DNA of 42,026 bases, from assembly GCA_949916125.1 (NCBI GenBank), contig CATLEJ010000006.1, positions 1 through 42,026 of the forward strand, written 5' to 3'. Source of the DNA: an uncultured Oscillospiraceae bacterium. Lineage in GTDB: Bacteria > Bacillota > Clostridia > Oscillospirales > Oscillospiraceae. Every line of letters starts with the position of its first letter. The stretch's first letter is position 1. Under the pieces are notes generated by a model, which made no database searches, was not told where the DNA came from, and saw only the letters and a list, made by a program, of their open reading frames with translations. The translations under genes and the position numbers were made by a program. Positions 9,275 through 16,280 of this stretch are shown here, in pieces.

Positions 9275-9288
9275 GGAGGGATCATCAC

Positions 9289-9684
9289 ATGGCTGCTAAT
9301 AAGAAAACCATCAAGCGCCGCCGCGAGCGCAAAAATGTGGAGAAGGGTCAGGTGCATATCCGCTCCTCCTTCAACAACACCATGATCACTGTCACCGATA
9401 TGCAGGGCAACGCCTTGTCCTGGGCTTCCTCCGGTGAGATGGGCTTCCGGGGCTCCCGGAAATCCACCCCCTTCGCCGCCCAGACCGCCGCCGAGACCGC
9501 CGCCAACGCCGCCATCGAGCAGTGCGGCCTCAAGAGCGTCGAGGTGTACGTCAAGGGCCCCGGCCAAGGGCGCGAGGCCGCCATCCGGGCGCTGCAGGCC
9601 GTGGGCCTGGAGGTCACCCTCATCAAGGACGTGACCCCCGTGCCCCACAACGGCTGCCGTCCCCCCAAGCGCCGCCGCGTCTGA
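9289..9684 (+). CDS. rpsK: 30S ribosomal protein S11
   Basis: The 131-aa protein has S11 landmarks [41 protein letters not shown] and the end [16 protein letters not shown]. It forms part of the platform near the E site and Shine-Dalgarno helix. AAGGAGG lies upstream. It sits between rpsM and rpsD. Confidence 0.98.
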   Translation: MAANKKTIKRRRERKNVEKGQVHIRSSFNNTMITVTDMQGNALSWASSGEMGFRGSRKSTPFAAQTAAETAANAAIEQCGLKSVEVYVKGPGQGREAAIRALQAVGLEVTLIKDVTPVPHNGCRPPKRRRV

Positions 9685-9705
9685 TCTGGAAGGAGGAAAA
9701 CCGAT

Positions 9706-10305
9706 ATGGCTAAGAATATGCAGCCCTACCTGAAGCGCTGCCGCACGCTGGGCATCTCCCCCGCCGTCATGGGCGTGAACAAGGAGTCCAACCGGAACCC
9801 CGGCCCCCAGCGCCGCCCCAAAAAGAGCGAGTACGCGCTCCAGCTCACCGAGAAGCAGAAGGTCAAGTTCGTCTACGGCGTGCTGGAGAAGCAGTTCCGC
9901 GCCTACTACGAGAAGGCCGCCCGCATGAAGGGCAACACCGGCGACGAGCTGATGACCCTGCTGGAGCGCCGGCTGGATAACGTGGTGTTCCGTCTGGGCC
10001 TGGCCGCCACCCGGCGTGAGGCCCGGCAGCTGGTCAACCACGGCCACTTCACCGTCAACGGCAAGCGGGTGAACATCCCCTCCTACCTGGTCAAGACCGG
10101 CGACGTGGTGGCCGTGTGCGATAAGAGCCGCTCCTCCGCCAAGTTCAAGAAGATGGTGGAGGACGACCGGTTCGTGGCTGCCCCCAAGTGGCTGGAGAAG
10201 GCGAAGAACGCGCCGCTGGAGGGCAAGGTCATTGCCATGCCCGCCCGGGACGATATCGACTTCGACGTTGCGGTTAACCTCATCGTGGAGTTGTACTCCA
10301 AGTAA
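9706..10305 (+). CDS. rpsD: 30S ribosomal protein S4
   Basis: S4 (199 aa) nucleates 30S body assembly. The N-terminal segment is KRCRTLGISP and lacks the multi-cysteine zinc knuckle of some S4 types. An S4 RNA-binding fold follows (RRLDNVVFRLGLAATRREARQLVNHGHFTVNGKRVNIPSYLVKTGDVV), with the normal C-terminus. GGAGGAAAA precedes the ATG. Encoding S4 inside the alpha operon before rpoA is common in Clostridia but differs from Bacillus subtilis. Confidence 0.97.
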   Translation: MAKNMQPYLKRCRTLGISPAVMGVNKESNRNPGPQRRPKKSEYALQLTEKQKVKFVYGVLEKQFRAYYEKAARMKGNTGDELMTLLERRLDNVVFRLGLAATRREARQLVNHGHFTVNGKRVNIPSYLVKTGDVVAVCDKSRSSAKFKKMVEDDRFVAAPKWLEKAKNAPLEGKVIAMPARDDIDFDVAVNLIVELYSK

Positions 10306-10434
10306 TACTGACCATCCGTCGGTATTACCGGGCAGTCTGCCGCCCGTCAGGGTGGTGGGCTGCCCGGCGTACAACGACCCTACCGAGCGATTCCCGGCAA
10401 CAAACGCCACTGTAAAAGGAGGGTAACACACGAT
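10306..10434 (+). promoter_or_regulatory. Structured 129-bp leader upstream of rpoA
   Basis: CCGGGCAG at 10328-10335 pairs with CTGCCCGG at 10360-10367. The loop is itself rich in G and C and is flanked by a shorter CGGTA/TACCG pairing. It ends in AAAGGAGG for rpoA. No T-tract follows. It could be a site for autoregulation (S4 is a known mRNA-binding repressor in other bacteria) or a processing site. Confidence 0.4.
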
Positions 10435-11385
10435 ATGGTAGAAATCCAGAAGCCGCGTATCGAATGTATCGAGAATGTGGGCGACGATTCCTACGGGAAA
10501 TACGTGGTCGAGCCGCTGGAGCGGGGCTACGGCACCACCATTGGCAACTCCCTGCGCCGCATCCTGCTGTCGTCCCTGCCCGGCACGGCGGTCACTACCA
10601 TCAAGATCGCGGGTGTGCAGCACGAGTTCTCCGTGATCCCCGGCATTAAGGAGGACGTGACGGAGATTGTCCTCAATATTAAGGGCATTATCGCCAAGCT
10701 GTACAGCGAGGGGACCAAAACGGTCTACATTGAGGCGGCCGGCGAGGGCGTGGTCACCGCCGGCGACATCAAGACCGACAGCGACGTGGAGATCCTCAAT
10801 CCCGAGCACCACATCGCCACCCTGGGCCCGGAAGCAACCCTAAATATGGAGCTGACGCTTTCCCAGGGCCGGGGCTACGTCACCGCGGATCGGAACAAGC
10901 CCGCCCAGACCATCATCGGCGTCATCCCCGTGGATTCGGTGTACACCCCCGTGCGCAAGGTGAACTACTTCGTGGAGAACACCCGCGTGGGCGACGCCAC
11001 CGACTACGATAAGCTGACCTTGGAGGTCTGGACCAACGGCACGATTTCTGCCCGGGACGCCGTCTCCCTGGGCGCCCGGATTCTGGTGGATCACTTTACC
11101 CTGTTCACCGATTTGTCCGAAACCATGGGCTCCAAGGCCACCGTGGTGGAGAAGGCCGAAGCCCAGCGCGACAAGGTGCTGGAGCTCACCATTGAGGAGC
11201 TGGATCTGTCCGTGCGCTCCTTCAACTGCCTGAAGCGGGCCAACATCAACACCGTGGAGGACCTCATCTCCAAGACCGAGGACGAGATGATGAAGGTGCG
11301 CAACCTGGGCCGCAAGTCCCTGGAGGAAGTCATCAACAAGCTGGCCATGATGGGGCTGTCCCTGGCCAGCGACGAGAATATGTAA
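10435..11385 (+). CDS. rpoA: DNA-directed RNA polymerase alpha subunit
   Basis: RpoA dimerises to start core polymerase assembly, and its C-terminal domain contacts UP elements and activators. The 316-aa protein has the N-terminal [20 protein letters not shown] block, the [21 protein letters not shown] segment and an alpha-CTD ([45 protein letters not shown]). ATG 10435 is 11 nt after AAAGGAGG. It lies between rpsD and rplQ. Confidence 0.98.
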   Translation: MVEIQKPRIECIENVGDDSYGKYVVEPLERGYGTTIGNSLRRILLSSLPGTAVTTIKIAGVQHEFSVIPGIKEDVTEIVLNIKGIIAKLYSEGTKTVYIEAAGEGVVTAGDIKTDSDVEILNPEHHIATLGPEATLNMELTLSQGRGYVTADRNKPAQTIIGVIPVDSVYTPVRKVNYFVENTRVGDATDYDKLTLEVWTNGTISARDAVSLGARILVDHFTLFTDLSETMGSKATVVEKAEAQRDKVLELTIEELDLSVRSFNCLKRANINTVEDLISKTEDEMMKVRNLGRKSLEEVINKLAMMGLSLASDENM

Positions 11386-11528
11386 GACCGTCCCCACGGA
11401 CGGCAGGACGACATAGGGGTATGTAACGTTCCTCTCTATGTACCGGCAGGAGCCGCGTCCCGGAGCTTCCGGGCGTCAGAACGAATTTGAAAACACCCCG
11501 CCATGCGGGGCCGAAGGAGTGCTTGACA
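11386..11528 (+). repeat. Hairpin chain between rpoA and rplQ
   Basis: This 143-bp gap holds at least three perfect short-loop hairpins: CCGTCC/GGACGG (11388-11403), CCCGGA/TCCGGG with loop GCT (11459-11473) and CCCCGC/GCGGGG with loop CAT (11496-11510). No T-tract follows, and AAGGAG for rplQ stands at 11514-11519. The last stem is close to that SD. No gene is seen. Confidence 0.45.
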
Positions 11529-11870
11529 ATGGCTATGAACCGTAAGCTGGGCCGTACCAGCGACCAGCGCCGCGCTATGCTGCGCGCCATGACCACCTAT
11601 CTGCTGGAGAACGGGCAGATTAAGACCACCTACGCCCGCGCGAAGGAAGTCGCCCCCATCGCCGAGAAAATGATTACCCTGGCCAAGAAGAACAACCTGG
11701 CCGCCTACCGCCAGGTGCTGGCTTACGTCACCAAGGAGGACGTGGCCAAGAAGCTCTTTGACCAGATCGGCCCCAAGTACGCCGACCGCAACGGCGGCTA
11801 CACCCGGGTGCTGAAGCTGGGCCCCCGCCGCGGCGACGCCGCCGAGATGGCCATTATCCAGCTGGTTTAA
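11529..11870 (+). CDS. rplQ: 50S ribosomal protein L17
   Basis: A 113-aa L17: [46 protein letters not shown] and the C-terminal [26 protein letters not shown]. It binds near the tunnel exit. The start at 11529 (MAMNRK) stands 9 nt after GGAG. An upstream in-frame ATG at 11487 lies in the hairpin region and adds non-conserved residues. It is the last gene of the ribosomal run. Confidence 0.97.
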   Translation: MAMNRKLGRTSDQRRAMLRAMTTYLLENGQIKTTYARAKEVAPIAEKMITLAKKNNLAAYRQVLAYVTKEDVAKKLFDQIGPKYADRNGGYTRVLKLGPRRGDAAEMAIIQLV

Positions 11871-11880
11871 GCAGCCAAAC

Positions 11881-11913
11881 AAAAGCCCCCTGCCAAGCGG
11901 CAGGGGGCTTTTT
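11881..11913 (+). terminator. Intrinsic terminator of the ribosomal protein run
   Basis: AAAGCCCCCTGCC (11882-11894) pairs perfectly with GGCAGGGGGCTTT (11899-11911), loop AAGC, running into TTTTT. It lies 11 nt after the rplQ stop. Confidence 0.95.
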
Positions 11914-11990
11914 GCGTGCAACCTTGCACGGGATGGGGTTGGGAAAACCGTCATTTTGACGATGTACGCAAAAATGCATGGCGCAGGGGC

Positions 11991-12016
11991 CATACCTCCC
12001 GCCGTGAGGAGGTATG
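11991..12016 (+). promoter_or_regulatory. Hairpin enclosing the ribosome-binding site of the 12021 gene
   Basis: CATACCTCC (11991-11999) is perfectly complementary to GGAGGTATG (12008-12016), with an 8-nt loop. The SD GGAGG (12008-12012) lies 8 nt before ATG 12021 and is wholly inside the stem, so translation should need opening of the helix. The second tail-tip-like gene (19306-19713) has a stronger version of the same arrangement. Confidence 0.7.
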
Positions 12017-12020
12017 AGAA

Positions 12021-12443
12021 ATGCAACAGACACAAACGTACAAGCTGAACCTGGTGGAAGGGGAGGATCCGTTCTCCCCGCTGCCGCTGAATGAGAACGC
12101 GGAGAAGCTGGAGGCCGCCATCTCCGCCGCACGGGCGGACGCCGCCGCCGGGGACGCCGCGCTGGATCAGCGCGTCACCGTGCTGGAGGCCAAGCTGATG
12201 GTAGTGGGATCGTACACTGGGGATTTGACGAGAAACCGGCAGTTCCTGTTCGACCGCACACCCTCGCTGGTTTTGGTCATGCAGGAATCCGGCAATAACG
12301 ACTGGATGATCGCCGGAACCCGCCAGTTCAAGGAAAACATGAACAGGGACGTCGCCCTGGGCTTTATCGAGAACGGTTTCCAGATTGGGTTGGAGCCCAA
12401 CGAAAAGGGGAAAAATTACGTCTATGTGGCCATGTTTAATTGA
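12021..12443 (+). CDS. Small tail-fibre-tip-like protein A (paired with SLH protein 1)
   Basis: A 140-aa protein with no signal peptide or membrane segment. The N-terminus (MQQTQTYKLNLVEGEDPFSPLPLNENAEKLEAA) is a motif shared with two other genes in this window. It resembles the attachment start of many phage tail-fibre-like proteins. An Ala-rich probable coiled coil follows (about 30-60, LDQRVTVLEAKL). The last 80 residues are beta-rich: VVGSYTGDL, then ENGFQIGLEPNEKGKNYVYVAMFN. No other phage gene is nearby. It converges on SLH gene 1 across a shared terminator. Function unknown; a trimeric beta-tip that recognises a surface polymer is one guess. Confidence 0.8.
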   Translation: MQQTQTYKLNLVEGEDPFSPLPLNENAEKLEAAISAARADAAAGDAALDQRVTVLEAKLMVVGSYTGDLTRNRQFLFDRTPSLVLVMQESGNNDWMIAGTRQFKENMNRDVALGFIENGFQIGLEPNEKGKNYVYVAMFN

Positions 12444-12449
12444 ACAGGG

Positions 12450-12485
12450 AAAGGCCCCCCGGGAAATCCCGGGGGGCCTTTTTCG
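12450..12485. terminator. Shared bidirectional terminator between protein A and SLH gene 1
   Basis: AAAGGCCCCCCGGGA (12450-12464) pairs with TCCCGGGGGGCCTTT (12467-12481), giving a T-tract on + and a shorter one on -. It lies between two converging genes. The other two cassettes carry closely similar GGCCCCCCGG or GCCCCCCGG terminators. Confidence 0.93.
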
Positions 12486-12514
12486 TCCCGTTCAGTTCTC
12501 GCGTTTCGCGGAGA

Positions 12515-15500
12515 TCAGGTCACGTCGGTGATGTAGATCACGGCCACGTTGTTGTTGTCGTACACAACGGCCACTTCCACAGTGTAGACGCCGCCAGAGA
12601 GGTTAGACTCCTTCACGGAGATGGCGTTGTTCAGCTCCGCGAGATTGGTGATCTCACTGCGGACGTCGGCCTGAGCCGCAGTTTCTTTGAAGTGCACGTC
12701 GCAGATCGTGGCGTTGCCGACACCGAAGATCAGGTCGCCGGCGCCCTTCGTCAGGTTGGCGAAGTTCAGGTTGTTTACGGCGACATAGTGATAGGTCACG
12801 CCGGTGTTGAAGCCGTCAATATAAGACAGGTCGGTCTTGGCGGTCTGCGCCACAGCCTTGTAGATCGTCTGGCCGTTCACCTCATCGCAGGGCATCAGGG
12901 TGTAGAAGGTCTTAGCGGCCATAGAGGTTGCGCCGCCAAGGGCTGCGCTGGTGTCGATGAAGTAGTAGTCAGCCTTGCCGTCGTTATACAGCTTGAACTG
13001 CTTCACGTCCGCGCTTGCGCCGGGCAGAACCAGGCCGGTGCCGGTGGTGTCAGCCGCAAAGCTGAAGAACAGGTTCTTGGCATCCCAGCGGGTCAGGTTG
13101 GTGTCGGACAGGATGACCTTGGCCACGTGATGGTTCTTGCCGGTGTCAGCGGTGCCGTACAGGTCTTCCTCAGTCCAGAACACGACCTCGTCGTCGCCGG
13201 TGGCAAAGGCGATCTCCACGCTGGAAGCGCCGTCCAGCAGGGCCTTGATGCCCTTGTACGGGGTCACCTTCAGGGTGGCGGAGCCGGAGCCCTCTACCAC
13301 GTAGAACTGGGTGTCCTCAGTCAGCAGGTAGTCCACGCTGTTGCTCGTGACGCGGGACACACCCATGGCCACCTCGGCGGAGCTGATGGTCCACTTGTCG
13401 GTATCGACCATCTTGGAGCCGGTGTACGTGGTCAGGTTGCCCTTCCCATCGATCATGTAACCGGTGTTCTCGCCCTCGGTGATCTCGTTGCCGGAAGAGG
13501 TGCCGTACTCCTTCCGAGTGATATCGAGGCCGCTGTACGCGCTGCCGTCAATCGCGGCCCCGTCGATGGAGATCAGGTCGTGGTTGATCACCTGACCGCC
13601 GTTTTCGTCCACGCCGGTGATGACATACTTGCTTGTGCCGGTACCCAGAGCGCCGATCTCAAAGTCGGCGAAGGTGCCGTAGAGGAAGGAGAGGTCGCTG
13701 CCGGTGGTCATGCTGATGAAGCGACCCAGCACGTCCACGTAGACGGTGTAGGCCACGCCCGCCTTCAACTGGATATCAATGGGATTCGGGCTGGTGTCAT
13801 CGTTGCCGGTAGTATAGTTGGTGGTATTCACGATGGGCAGGGCCTTGCTGATAATCTTACTGTTGGTCTTGTCGCCCAGGGTGATGCCGGACAGCTCCAT
13901 GGAGGTGCCGTCAGTGAAGTTTACCTTGGTGACAATATCGGCAGCATTGGCGTCCAGATCCTGAGTGTCGTCCTTGACAAAGCTGCTCACGGTCTTGGTC
14001 TCGGTCTTCATGGCGTCCAGCTGGTACATGACGTCGGTGCTGTTTTGCGCGGCAGTGCCGTCGATGGCGGCGGCGGCGGTGGCGTCAAAGCTGGTGCCCA
14101 CAACCTGCCAAGCGGTGACGATCTCACCGATCTTCTGCACGGAGCCGGGGGTCAGGCAGTCCAGGTAGATGCGGTCGGTCTTGGTGGTGTCGTTGGAGAA
14201 CAGGCTGGCATTGTCAACATCAGTGCCCAGGGTCAGGTACTTGTTCTTGGCGGTGGTGTTCAGCTCGGTGATCTTGCCCACCTCGGCGCTCAGGCTGACC
14301 ACCACGTCCACGGTCTTGCCGCTGTTGTTGGACACCAGGTAGTACATATTCACCGGGCTCTCGGCAGCCGCGGTGGCGGCTTTGGTGCCGGCGTCGGGCA
14401 GGGAGGTGTCAAGCTGGCTGTAGCGGTCGCTGACGTTGGCGGTGGTGTTGGCCACGGTGGCCTTGGTATTATTCGCATGGGCGCTGAGCTGTACGTTGAA
14501 GCCAGCGGCGGCGGCGGCCCGGCCCAGCAGGGCGTCGGTAGCGGCCGGAGTTTCAGCAGCGACAGACAGATCCTCGTCCTCGGCGTACACGTACGTCGCC
14601 AGCTTGGCGCGGTCGAAGACGGCGTAGGCGGTCTTGACGCTGCCGCTGTTGGCGTTATACCACACCTCGGCATTATGGCCGAACATATCCAGGCCGGTCT
14701 CGGTCTTGAATTCCAGGCCGTCAGGCACAACGACAGCCGCGTCCTTGGCTGTAGTATCGGTAGTACCCTTGGCTACCAGCTCGGTGCCGGGGTAGGCATA
14801 CGCGGAATACTTGACCGTAGCGTCAGCGCTGTCATCACCCTTCCTGTAGGTGAGGGAGCCGCCGCCGGAGCTCAGCAGGGTGTTGTCCTCACCAGTGGCC
14901 TGGTTGCCCAGCACGATACCGGTGGTGCTGGTCAGGCCGAAGTTGGCCTCGCCCAGGCTGGGGTACTTGTCTTCATCGCCGCCGATCACGCCGCTCAGGG
15001 GGGCGTCCTGGTAGCCGAAGGCCAGGGTCCACTGCACCTGGGGACGGATGGCGGTCTGGAAGGCCAGCTCGGCCACCAGCTCGCGGGTGGCGGGCAGGGA
15101 CAGACGGCTGGCGTAGCTGGTCTTGTCCACCTTGGCCAGCATCCCGTTGGGACGGGCGGTCATCAGCACGGTGGTGGCCCAGTTGGAGCCGGTGAAGTTA
15201 TGGTCGGGCTCGTTGTAGCCCATGGCGCGCAGCAGCATGGCCAGCGCCTCGTAGCCGGTGACCTTGTCGGTGGGACGGAAGTAGCCCTTGCCGTCGCCCG
15301 CGATGTACCGGGAGTTCTCGCAGTAGTTCACGTAGCCGGCGTACCAGGCGTCGTCCTTCACGTCCAGGAAGTTGGACGCGCCGACGTAGGCGTCGGTCTG
15401 CTTGTCGTCCACGTCGCCGGTGGCGAGGCGGTAGACAATGGCGGCCATCTCCGCACGGGTGATGTCGCCCTGGGGCTTGTACTGGCCGTCTTCGTTGTTG

Positions 15501-15676
15501 CCGGCGTAGCCCTTGACGACCTTCATGCCGGCCAGAACGGTGAGATCCTCCTTGAACACTTCGGTGATGGTCTCATCATCGGAGAATTCCACGTTCTTGG
15601 CGTTGACGGTGAGCATGAGGCTCATGACCATCATCATCGCCAGGACCAGCGCGAGAAACTTCTTCAAATTTCTCAT
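12515..15676 (-). CDS. SLH-domain surface protein 1 (S-layer type)
   Basis: A 1053-aa secreted protein. A signal peptide (MRNLKKFLALVLAMMMVMSL, cleavage likely after VNA at 26) is followed by three SLH repeats (about 33-225). The first has the wall-polymer-binding ITRAEMAA; the second reads VTGYEAL and the third PATRELVAEL. SLH domains hold proteins on pyruvylated secondary cell-wall polymer. The remaining 800 residues are Thr/Ser/Asp/Ala-rich and beta-predicted, with no recognised catalytic motif, and are distantly paralogous to protein 2 (NYGL/NFGL...TGI, GNQATGE, FGH..VWY, YLVSN). The start follows AAGGAGG (15688-15694). An upstream in-frame start at 15763 is rejected. It has the only clear consensus promoter of the three paralogues. 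Confidence 0.93.
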   Translation of the reverse strand: MRNLKKFLALVLAMMMVMSLMLTVNAKNVEFSDDETITEVFKEDLTVLAGMKVVKGYAGNNEDGQYKPQGDITRAEMAAIVYRLATGDVDDKQTDAYVGASNFLDVKDDAWYAGYVNYCENSRYIAGDGKGYFRPTDKVTGYEALAMLLRAMGYNEPDHNFTGSNWATTVLMTARPNGMLAKVDKTSYASRLSLPATRELVAELAFQTAIRPQVQWTLAFGYQDAPLSGVIGGDEDKYPSLGEANFGLTSTTGIVLGNQATGEDNTLLSSGGGSLTYRKGDDSADATVKYSAYAYPGTELVAKGTTDTTAKDAAVVVPDGLEFKTETGLDMFGHNAEVWYNANSGSVKTAYAVFDRAKLATYVYAEDEDLSVAAETPAATDALLGRAAAAAGFNVQLSAHANNTKATVANTTANVSDRYSQLDTSLPDAGTKAATAAAESPVNMYYLVSNNSGKTVDVVVSLSAEVGKITELNTTAKNKYLTLGTDVDNASLFSNDTTKTDRIYLDCLTPGSVQKIGEIVTAWQVVGTSFDATAAAAIDGTAAQNSTDVMYQLDAMKTETKTVSSFVKDDTQDLDANAADIVTKVNFTDGTSMELSGITLGDKTNSKIISKALPIVNTTNYTTGNDDTSPNPIDIQLKAGVAYTVYVDVLGRFISMTTGSDLSFLYGTFADFEIGALGTGTSKYVITGVDENGGQVINHDLISIDGAAIDGSAYSGLDITRKEYGTSSGNEITEGENTGYMIDGKGNLTTYTGSKMVDTDKWTISSAEVAMGVSRVTSNSVDYLLTEDTQFYVVEGSGSATLKVTPYKGIKALLDGASSVEIAFATGDDEVVFWTEEDLYGTADTGKNHHVAKVILSDTNLTRWDAKNLFFSFAADTTGTGLVLPGASADVKQFKLYNDGKADYYFIDTSAALGGATSMAAKTFYTLMPCDEVNGQTIYKAVAQTAKTDLSYIDGFNTGVTYHYVAVNNLNFANLTKGAGDLIFGVGNATICDVHFKETAAQADVRSEITNLAELNNAISVKESNLSGGVYTVEVAVVYDNNNVAVIYITDVT

Positions 15677-15694
15677 TGGATTTGTTTCCTCCTT
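15599..15694 (-). repeat. Inverted 96-bp leader/signal-peptide repeat, copy 1
   Basis: The SD, spacer and signal-peptide codons of SLH gene 1 match the same part of SLH gene 2 (16185-16280) with four mismatches in 96 bp, in opposite orientation. The copy in SLH gene 3 is at 23965-24060. Signal peptides rarely stay this similar at the DNA level, including synonymous sites. Recent exchange or gene conversion is indicated. Confidence 0.9.
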
Positions 15695-15795
15695 ATTCGA
15701 TTTTGCCGTCTGGGCGGAACTTTTCCGGCGCGTCCGGGCGGATGGGATGAGCCATCCTCTCACAGCGCGGGGGCCCCGTCCTTCAGGCTGAGTGC

Positions 15796-15824
15796 ATTAT
15801 AACGCCGCCGTCCGACAAAGTCAA
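15796..15824 (-). promoter_or_regulatory. Consensus sigma-A promoter of SLH gene 1
   Basis: On the minus strand TTGACT (15819-15824), a 17-bp spacer and TATAAT (15796-15801) match the vegetative consensus at 11 of 12 positions. Predicted start is near 15789, giving a leader of about 110 nt. No comparable promoter is seen for SLH genes 2 and 3. Confidence 0.88.
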
Positions 15825-16007
15825 TGGGTCAAGCCCAAGTGTAACATAACTGTAACAAAGACTGAAGTTGTATAAAAAAGTGCAAAACGACCGAAAAAAA
15901 CCAAATCGCGAACTTTTCCGAAAAGAACGGGTTTTGCGGACCCGGCCCCGTCCGGCCCTTATATAATAAGGTATGGAGGGGGGGCCTGTCAAACAAATTT
16001 AAAAAAA

Positions 16008-16065
16008 GAGGGGGGCGAACCTCCCCTTTTTTCCCGGCGAGGGGGGAAAACCTCCCCTCATTTTT
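16008..16065 (+). terminator. Duplicated terminator-like hairpins upstream of SLH gene 2
   Basis: Two nearly identical elements, each GAGGGGGG, a short loop and CCTCCCC, lie at 16008-16026 (then six T) and 16039-16057 (then TCA and five T). They stand between a TATAAT box at 15962-15967, which lacks a good -35, and SLH gene 2. They could stop read-through, end a short leader RNA, or act as an attenuator. GGAGGGGGGG at 15975-15984 could compete for pairing. Confidence 0.6.
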
Positions 16066-16122
16066 CGACAAAAAGTGCGCCATGGCGTCCATCCCCGGCT
16101 GCGGGGGCCATTTTCCCCCGTG

Positions 16123-16148
16123 GAGGGGATGGCTCATCCCCTCTTTTT
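16123..16148 (+). promoter_or_regulatory. Conserved leader hairpin of the SLH genes
   Basis: GAGGGGATG (16123-16131) pairs with CATCCCCTC (16135-16143) around the loop GCT, followed by five T. The core GGATG-GCT-CATCC recurs in the leaders of SLH gene 1 (around 15742-15754) and SLH gene 3 (within 24106-24118). Conservation in all three leaders suggests a role in mRNA stability or regulation; in this copy it could terminate transcription. Confidence 0.6.
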
Positions 16149-16184
16149 GGGGCGGAAGGTTTCCGGCCGGCGGCAAAAATCATG

Positions 16185-16280
16185 AAGGAGGAAACAAATC
16201 CAATGAGAAATTTGAAGAAGTTTCTCGCACTGGTGCTGGCGATGATGATGGTTATGAGCCTTATGCTCACCGTCAACGCC
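16185..16280 (+). repeat. Inverted leader/signal-peptide repeat, copy 2
   Basis: This copy matches copy 1 (15599-15694) at 92 of 96 positions. A longer block, 16127-16228 (102 bp), is identical without mismatch to the reverse complement of 24017-24118 in front of SLH gene 3. Relative to both other copies it is inverted. Confidence 0.93.

Noticed and set aside
12440-15802. Long plus-strand open frame opposite SLH gene 1 (and similar ones opposite SLH genes 2 and 3)
   Set aside because: It is a GC-skew shadow: no signal peptide, SD or family likeness, and Val/Gly/His-rich composition typical of an antisense frame of a GC-rich gene.
16182-16202. Upstream ATG as start of SLH gene 2 (and the matching one of gene 3)
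   Set aside because: This ATG overlaps the SD AAGGAGG, and the signal peptide is optimal from the internal MRNLKK start; gene 1 lacks this ATG.
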